The notes under the pieces are model-generated. The model made no database searches and was not told the DNA's origin. It saw only the letters and a program-made list of their open reading frames with translations. Both the position numbers and the translations under genes were made by a program. Source: CAG-238 sp963601575 (GTDB lineage Bacteria; Bacillota; Clostridia; Peptostreptococcales; Anaerovoracaceae). From it: a stretch of 7,736 nucleotides of DNA. Numbering within the stretch: position 1 is the first letter of the stretch; every line of letters starts with the position of its first letter. The stretch is taken from positions 1 to 7,736 of the forward strand of contig CAVCFO010000042.1 of the NCBI GenBank assembly GCA_963601575.1. Direction: 5' to 3'. Shown one piece after another: positions 4,789 through 7,736 of this stretch.

Positions 4789-4796
4789 TGTTTTAA
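4767..4796 (-). repeat. Repeated promoter/leader element, copy 1
   Basis: On the minus strand it reads TTAAAACAATTATATCGCAG followed by GGAGGAGAAA. It matches copy 2 (5237-5266) over about 30 bases with only a few differences, including the identical run CGCAGGGAGGAGAAA. Each copy stands about 35-45 bases 5' of a leftward Cys-rich gene, so it is probably a shared promoter or translation-control segment, or the edge of a duplicated cassette. Confidence 0.6.
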
Positions 4797-4818
4797 CTAA
4801 ATCGAAAGGAGGTTTGCT

Positions 4819-5031
4819 ATGAATAATATTCGTATTCAGTATCGCGGCGAGTGCCCTTATACGGGAATGACGAAATCTATCGAAGTAGTTTTCGCTACTC
4901 TGTATATCGCAGAGGTTTCTGCCTTGCAATATAAGAAAATGGGCTTTTTCTGCGATGATATAGATAGTTGCACTTGCCTTGATGAACATGGTGCCTGCCC
5001 GCTCTTTATTCAGGCTTCAGCGCCATATTGA
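4819..5031 (+). CDS. Small Cys-rich protein on the opposite strand
   Basis: A 70-aa protein read rightward, against its neighbours. Support: a near-perfect ribosome binding site (AAAGGAGG, 6 bases before ATG) and a promoter with TATAAT. Five Cys (12, 45, 51, 53, 60; ECPYTGM ... SCTCLDEHGACPLF) suggest a metal site. Function unknown. It converges with and overlaps by 26 bases the leftward gene at 5006-5203, so the two 3' ends are antisense to each other. A role as a small regulator or host-takeover protein would be speculation. Confidence 0.72.
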   Translation: MNNIRIQYRGECPYTGMTKSIEVVFATLYIAEVSALQYKKMGFFCDDIDSCTCLDEHGACPLFIQASAPY

Positions 5032-5203
5032 TTTTTATATCTTCAGGCTTTGATTTGCCGATTTTGCCGAGCCAGTTTCCTTTGCAGCCGTCCCATAGCT
5101 TGCAATCAGAACATGGCGCGCCGAAGTCGGCAGTTTGTTCTGATTGGCACTGCTCGTAGAAAGCCTTGAAATGCTGCCACAAACAGTAAACTTCTTCGCT
5201 CAT
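5006..5203 (-). CDS. Small Cys-rich protein
   Basis: A 65-aa leftward protein. The start at 5203 follows GGAAGGAAAG closely. Cys7, Cys19, Cys31-x2-Cys34 and Cys40 (CSDCKLWDGC) suggest zinc binding. The C-terminal part is basic and ends in LKPE. No family is recognised. It lies below copy 2 of the repeated promoter-like element and overlaps the convergent gene 4819-5031 at their 3' ends. Confidence 0.68.
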   Translation of the reverse strand: MSEEVYCLWQHFKAFYEQCQSEQTADFGAPCSDCKLWDGCKGNWLGKIGKSKPEDIKINMALKPE

Positions 5204-5236
5204 CTCTTTCCTTCCTTTCCTTGGTGTCTTGTTTGT

Positions 5237-5266
5237 TTCTCCTCCCTGCGTTATAATCTGTTTAAG
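5237..5266 (-). repeat. Repeated promoter/leader element, copy 2
   Basis: On the minus strand it reads TTAAACAGATTATAACGCAG followed by GGAGGAGAAA, nearly the same as copy 1 at 4767-4796. The 96-base gap 5204-5299 contains this element and an imperfect inverted repeat, CTGTT...AACAG (5258-5281). The plus strand also has TATAAT at 5252-5257, but no rightward gene follows. A weaker third relative, GTATAACACAGGAGAAA, precedes the 2455-2784 gene. Confidence 0.6.
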
Positions 5267-5299
5267 CTATCTATTTAACAGATTAGAACTTTTCCAAAA

Positions 5300-5464
5300 C
5301 TAATTGTCTGAGCCGTCTGTTTTGGGCGGCTCTTGCATTTCAAGCTCTATCGGACCGTTCAGCGCCCACGAAAAGAGTTGTCTTGCCGCTTCGATGTGTT
5401 TTTCCGCTTCCTCTAGCGCTTCTAGCTTCTTGTTTCCGTTTTTGATTGTTACTGCTACTTTCAT
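5300..5464 (-). CDS. Small helical phage protein
   Basis: A 54-aa protein. The ATG at 5464 is chosen for GAGGAG 5 bases upstream; the longer open frame above it has no ribosome binding site and a poor composition. It has a short N-terminal strand (MKVAVTIKN), an amphipathic helix (about 13-34, LEALEEAEKHIEAARQLF) and an acidic tail. This layout is common in tiny early proteins of Clostridia phages, whose role is unknown. No motif supports a function. Confidence 0.65.
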   Translation of the reverse strand: MKVAVTIKNGNKKLEALEEAEKHIEAARQLFSWALNGPIELEMQEPPKTDGSDN

Positions 5465-5499
5465 TTCTTCTCCTCGTTTTCTTCTCCTGTTCTCACGAA

Positions 5500-5637
5500 T
5501 TATGAAAAATATGTTACGATTGTGAATAGCGCTGCTACAGTGGCCGCATATATCGGATAAGCTCGGTTCTGCGGTTCTATTTTTTTCATGGCTGCAATTC
5601 CGATCGCTGCGGCTATCCATATAAGCGAGGCTGTCAT
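5500..5637 (-). CDS. Small two-helix membrane protein
   Basis: A 45-aa protein. The ATG at 5637 follows GGGAGGGAG; upstream in-frame codons are a poor alternative. Two hydrophobic segments (about 3-16, ASLIWIAAAIGIAA, and 29-43, IYAATVAALFTIVTY) flank a short polar turn (MKKIEPQNRA), making a probable helical hairpin in the inner membrane. It is the first gene after an operator copy (5678-5696) and is therefore probably under direct repressor control. It could be a superinfection-exclusion or other lysogeny or early membrane protein (inference), or a holin-like peptide, although its position argues against lysis. Confidence 0.62.
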   Translation of the reverse strand: MTASLIWIAAAIGIAAMKKIEPQNRAYPIYAATVAALFTIVTYFS

Positions 5638-5665
5638 TCTCTCCCTCCCCTCTTCATGTTGGTGT

Positions 5666-5694
5666 CTTGTATCTTTTACTTGATTTATTTTCAA
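5666..5694 (-). promoter_or_regulatory. Candidate second leftward early promoter
   Basis: On the minus strand TTGAAA (5689-5694), 17 bases, then TACAAG (5666-5671), 29 bases before the ATG at 5637. The -35 box lies inside the 19-bp operator at 5678-5696, so the repressor would cover it. Confidence 0.45.
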
Positions 5695-5696
5695 GT
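5678..5696. promoter_or_regulatory. Operator copy O1 (remote), identical to O2
   Basis: ACTTGATTTATTTTCAAGT, a 6-bp inverted repeat with a 7-base spacer. It is identical in all 19 bases to the site at 5930-5948 but lies on the far side of the Cro-like gene, 5' of the membrane-protein gene. Confidence 0.75.
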
Positions 5697-5711
5697 AGGA
5701 CGGCAAAAAAA

Positions 5712-5900
5712 TTACGCAAAAGCGATTTGGTCTATTTTTACCCCGTATAAATTAGCGACGCTTGCCGCTGCTCTTACTTTTACCTTGCCGAAATCAGACT
5801 CCCAAGAATTATAGGTTTGCGTTGAGATCCCAAGCTTTTCTGCGGCTTCTTGCTGTGTCCAGTTTTTTCTTGCTCTCAACTCTTTGAGTGTATATTGCAT
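5712..5900 (-). CDS. Cro-like XRE-family HTH regulator
   Basis: A 62-aa protein made almost wholly of one XRE/Cro helix-turn-helix domain. The core is about 14-36 (WTQQEAAEKLGI, STQTYNSWES), with a closing helix near 45-60 (ASVANLYGVKIDQIAF). Such proteins bind operator DNA as dimers and in phages set the switch toward lytic growth. It is the first leftward gene, divergent from the larger repressor, with AAAGGAGG 9 bases before its ATG and a consensus promoter. It likely binds the same CTTGA-N7-TCAAG sites (inference). Confidence 0.82.
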   Translation of the reverse strand: MQYTLKELRARKNWTQQEAAEKLGISTQTYNSWESDFGKVKVRAAASVANLYGVKIDQIAFA

Positions 5901-5924
5901 TGCTCGATACCTCCTTTCATGAAT

Positions 5925-5953
5925 ATATTACTTGATTTATTTTCAAGTGTCAA
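5925..5953 (-). promoter_or_regulatory. Main leftward early promoter
   Basis: On the minus strand a perfect TTGACA (5948-5953), 17 bases, then TAATAT (5925-5930), 25 bases before the Cro-like ATG. Operator O2 (5930-5948) exactly fills the spacer, so repressor and polymerase cannot bind together. Confidence 0.85.
5930..5948. promoter_or_regulatory. Operator O2
   Basis: ACTTGATTTATTTTCAAGT, a perfect 6-bp inverted repeat with 7-base spacer inside the leftward early promoter. Same 19-mer as O1. Confidence 0.82.
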
Positions 5954-5959
5954 GAGTTT

Positions 5960-5978
5960 TCTTGATTTTTTTTCAACT
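5960..5978. promoter_or_regulatory. Operator O3
   Basis: TCTTGA-N7-TCAACT, a variant of O2 with its centre 30 bases away, in the middle of the divergent control region. Confidence 0.65.
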
Positions 5979-6001
5979 TTTTTCTGTTTTTATTAAAAAT
6001 G

Positions 6002-6020
6002 TCTTGATTATTTTTCAAAT
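6002..6020. promoter_or_regulatory. Operator O4
   Basis: TCTTGA-N7-TCAAAT, a weaker variant centred 42 bases from O3. It overlaps the -35 box of the rightward repressor promoter, which suggests autoregulation. Confidence 0.65.
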
Positions 6021-6031
6021 TTGTTTATAAT
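6004..6031 (+). promoter_or_regulatory. Repressor maintenance promoter
   Basis: TTGATT (6004-6009), 16 bases, then a perfect TATAAT (6026-6031), about 28 bases before the ATG at 6060. The -35 box is within O4. Confidence 0.72.
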
Positions 6032-6059
6032 GTAATTTACAAACAAAGGAGGCACGGAT

Positions 6060-6428
6060 ATGAACTTTTCAACTAATTTAAGATATTTACGAAAAAAATT
6101 TAATATGTCGCAAGAGGCTCTCGCGGAGAAGCTCGGTTATAAATCTTTTACAACAATACAAAAATGGGAAAGCGGAATTTCTGAGCCATCAATATCCACG
6201 GTCAAGGTTATCGCTGATATCTTCAATGTGACCATGAATCAGCTAATTAACGAGGATGTTTCCAGCCCCGCCGCCCCTGCTGCCCTTGCCGAAGATGAGC
6301 AAGAGCTTATTTTTTTATACAGAGAATTAAATGAGGAAGGCCAGGAGAAGCTTCTAGAATATGCAGACGACCTTGTTGCCTCCGGTAAGTATATAAAAAA
6401 TTGTTCGTTTGGAATGGTGGAAGCGTAA
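6060..6428 (+). CDS. CI-like XRE-family repressor, without protease domain
   Basis: A 122-aa protein. The N-terminal HTH is at about 17-41 (SQEALAEKLGY, SFTTIQKWESG) with further helices to about 64 (STVKVIADIFNVTMNQLI). A Pro/Ala linker (69-77) leads to a helical C-terminal part (DEQELIFLYRELNEEGQEKLLEYADDL in two runs, about 79-106), common in Clostridia XRE regulators and probably used for dimerisation. No S24/LexA-type Ser-Lys autocleavage domain is present, so direct RecA-driven self-cleavage is not expected. The ATG follows AGGAGG by 7 bases. It is divergent from the Cro-like gene and presumably binds O1-O4 to hold the early operon off while allowing integrase nearby. Confidence 0.82.
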   Translation: MNFSTNLRYLRKKFNMSQEALAEKLGYKSFTTIQKWESGISEPSISTVKVIADIFNVTMNQLINEDVSSPAAPAALAEDEQELIFLYRELNEEGQEKLLEYADDLVASGKYIKNCSFGMVEA

Positions 6429-6468
6429 ACATTCTGATGAAGATATTGACTGATTTTTGAGAAGGTTT

Positions 6469-6500
6469 ATAGAACCAGAAATCGCGGTTTGTGGTTCTAT
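6469..6500 (+). terminator. Strong stem-loop between repressor and integrase
   Basis: A perfect 9-bp stem, ATAGAACCA (6469-6477) and TGGTTCTAT (6492-6500), with a 14-base loop that can pair further. The tail GGAGCTTTTAG has a short U run a few bases late, so it may be a weak terminator or attenuator that limits integrase expression. Confidence 0.5.
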
Positions 6501-6526
6501 GGAGCTTTTAGTGTTTGAGGTTTGTT

Positions 6527-7567
6527 ATGGATTATGTGAGAAAGACTTTTACCTTTGAGGGTAAGCGTTATACCGTCAGAGGAAAGACTGAAAAAGAAGC
6601 CATTATGAAAATGGCAAATAAAATAAGGGATTTGGAAGAGGGTCATATTGTCGTGTCCGGAAACACTACCGTGAAAGCCTGGGCTTTGAAGTGCGTCGAT
6701 GTATATAAGACCGGTCAGGCGGACATTACAAGAAAAGCCTATATAGGCAAAATGAAATCGAGTATATTCCCTCTCATCGGTGACCGCCCTCTCAAGTCGA
6801 TAAAGCCTTTTGATGTGCAATGCGTGCTGAACGAATTGCAAGGCTATTCGCAGGCTTATATTTCAGATATCTATCAGATGCTTAGATTTATCTTCTCAAA
6901 GGCGAAAACCAATAAGCTAATAGCAGAAGACCCGACGATAGATTTACAGAAGCCAAAAGGCACGAAAAACCACCGCAGGGCTATTACCGCCAAAGAGGAA
7001 ACTCACTTTCTCAAAGCTTGCGAGGAAAACGACCGTTTTATCGTGTTCCTGCTGATGTATTACTGTGGCTGCCGTACCTCAGAAGCAATGGAGGCTATGG
7101 GCAAGGACATTATGAAGATTACCGAGAATGGCAAAACTTATAATGTGCTGCACATCAGAGGGACAAAGACAAAGAACGCCGACCGAAATGTTCCGCTTCC
7201 GGACGAACTATATCAGAGGATAAAAGATACTCCAAAGTTTAGCTATATTGCTACCGACACAAAGGGTAACAAACTCACAAAGTCGAGCCTGAAATGTTCG
7301 CTCAATGCGCTCCGGCGGGCGATGAACATCTCAATGGGCTGTAAGGTGTTCCGAAACGAGTTGCTTCCTCCCCTGCCCCTTGCAGACGATTTTGTGCCGT
7401 ATAATCTCCGGCACACCTACTGCACGAACCTATGCCGGCAGGGAGTTGATATCAGAGTGGCGCAATATCTCATGGGGCATTCTGATATAAGGCTGACTGC
7501 AAACATATATACACATACAAATAATTTTGCAATAATTGAAGCCGCCGAAAAGATGTTTGGGCAGTGA
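6527..7567 (+). CDS. int: Tyrosine integrase (site-specific recombinase)
   Basis: A 346-aa protein. The ATG at 6527 is chosen for GAGG 6 bases upstream; a TTG 12 bases earlier is less likely. Domains in order: an arm-DNA binding N-terminus (about 1-35, RKTFTFEGKRYTVRGKTEKEA), a core-binding SAM-like domain (about 45-140), and a catalytic domain (about 150-346). Catalytic residues: Arg183 (CGCRTSEA), Lys214 (RGTKTK), a YNLRHT box with Arg295 (the usual first His is Tyr here), His318 (LMGHSD) and nucleophile Tyr328 (ANIYTH). Length is typical of phage and ICE integrases of Firmicutes. It catalyses recombination between attP and a tRNA-gene attB, and the tRNA 3' fragment 113 bases downstream fits that role. 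Confidence 0.93.
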   Translation: MDYVRKTFTFEGKRYTVRGKTEKEAIMKMANKIRDLEEGHIVVSGNTTVKAWALKCVDVYKTGQADITRKAYIGKMKSSIFPLIGDRPLKSIKPFDVQCVLNELQGYSQAYISDIYQMLRFIFSKAKTNKLIAEDPTIDLQKPKGTKNHRRAITAKEETHFLKACEENDRFIVFLLMYYCGCRTSEAMEAMGKDIMKITENGKTYNVLHIRGTKTKNADRNVPLPDELYQRIKDTPKFSYIATDTKGNKLTKSSLKCSLNALRRAMNISMGCKVFRNELLPPLPLADDFVPYNLRHTYCTNLCRQGVDIRVAQYLMGHSDIRLTANIYTHTNNFAIIEAAEKMFGQ

Positions 7568-7623
7568 AAACGGTGGTAAGAAAGATGTAGAATTTCTGCT
7601 GCTGTGGGCGCAAGAATTTTTGC

Positions 7624-7644
7624 GTGTGGCACGGGGTGTGACAC
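7624..7644 (+). repeat. Short direct repeats between int and the attachment site
   Basis: GTGTGGCAC (7624-7632) and GTGTGACAC (7636-7644) match at 8 of 9 positions with a 3-base gap, about 40 bases from the tRNA fragment. Directly repeated short motifs beside att cores are typical of integrase arm-type binding sites (inference). Confidence 0.4.
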
Positions 7645-7680
7645 AAATGCTCGAAAGCGTTGAAATTTCAATGTTTTCTT

Positions 7681-7730
7681 ACGCGTTCGCAACGCGGAGG
7701 TCAAGAGTTCGAGCCTCTCATCGTCCACCA
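7681..7730 (+). tRNA. 3' fragment of tRNA-Ala(CGC); element attachment site
   Basis: The sequence fits tRNA positions 27 to 76: an anticodon arm with loop TTCGCAA (anticodon CGC), a 5-base variable loop AGGTC, a T-arm with loop TTCGAGC, acceptor 3' strand ATCGTCC, A73 and encoded CCA. U70 would allow the G3-U70 pair that marks tRNA-Ala. No D-arm or acceptor 5' strand precedes it, so it is not a full gene. Next to an integrase this is the duplicated 3' end left when an element integrates in a tRNA gene. The intact copy should lie at the other end of the element. The A27-G43 and A49-C65 mismatches mean the exact 5' limit of the duplicated core is unsure. Confidence 0.82.
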
Positions 7731-7736
7731 CAGCAA

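Noticed and set aside
4699..4989. Minus-strand open frame of 96 codons between zinc-ribbon and Cys-rich genes
   Set aside because: No good start signal. It is mostly the antisense of the well-supported gene at 4819-5031 and overlaps the zinc-ribbon start in another frame.
5465..5620. N-terminal extension of the 5300-5464 gene
   Set aside because: The extension has no ribosome binding site, overlaps the small membrane-protein gene in another frame, and the inner ATG at 5464 has a strong site.
7609..7624. CGCAA/TTGCG hairpin as an integrase terminator
   Set aside because: The stem is only 5 bp and no U-tract follows.
7681..7730. A complete functional tRNA gene at the right edge
   Set aside because: The sequence before 7681 has no D-arm and no acceptor 5' strand matching ATCGTCC, so only the 3' part is present.

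Overview
The window looks like the right-hand end of an integrated temperate phage or phage-like element in a Firmicute, probably a Clostridia-type gut anaerobe. The evidence is the strong AGGAGG-type ribosome binding sites, the TTGACA/TATAAT promoters, the moderate base composition, the many tiny Cys-rich proteins in tightly overlapping frames, and the protein family types. No host name can be read from the sequence.

Layout from right to left. At the far right (7681-7730) lies the 3' part of a tRNA-Ala(CGC), from anticodon arm to CCA, with no 5' half. It is the likely attachment site. A rightward tyrosine integrase (6527-7567) and a rightward 122-aa HTH repressor (6060-6428) precede it. Between the repressor and a leftward 62-aa Cro-like HTH protein (5712-5900) is a divergent control region with three inverted-repeat operators. 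A fourth operator, identical over 19 bases to the first, lies 5' of the next leftward gene. From 5900 down to position 1 nearly everything is leftward: a small membrane protein, small Cys-rich or zinc-ribbon proteins, a small HTH protein, an HNH-like protein, a membrane-anchored 3D-domain (cell-wall) gene, an HUH rolling-circle Rep of the G2P type, and an ArpU/RinA-like late regulator. The window ends in the first codons of a HicA-like toxin with its own promoter and operator. One small gene (4819-5031) points the other way.

How it works together (inference): the repressor holds the leftward early operon off through the four operators. When it is relieved, the early genes are made, ending with the late regulator. 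Rep is the only recognisable replication protein here, and just 5' of it (1681-1811) sit paired 12-bp direct repeats and two stem-loops, so replication may be by a rolling-circle mechanism.

The two strongest unusual observations are as follows. (1) The 3D-domain gene is split by frame exactly at a tract of six 11-bp tandem repeats. Because 11 is not a multiple of 3, gain of one unit or loss of two would rejoin membrane anchor and enzyme domain, so it looks like a phase-variable locus in the OFF state. (2) A stem-loop 5' of rep imitates the acceptor/T-arm half of a tRNA, including a TTCGACT loop, and may be the rolling-circle origin.
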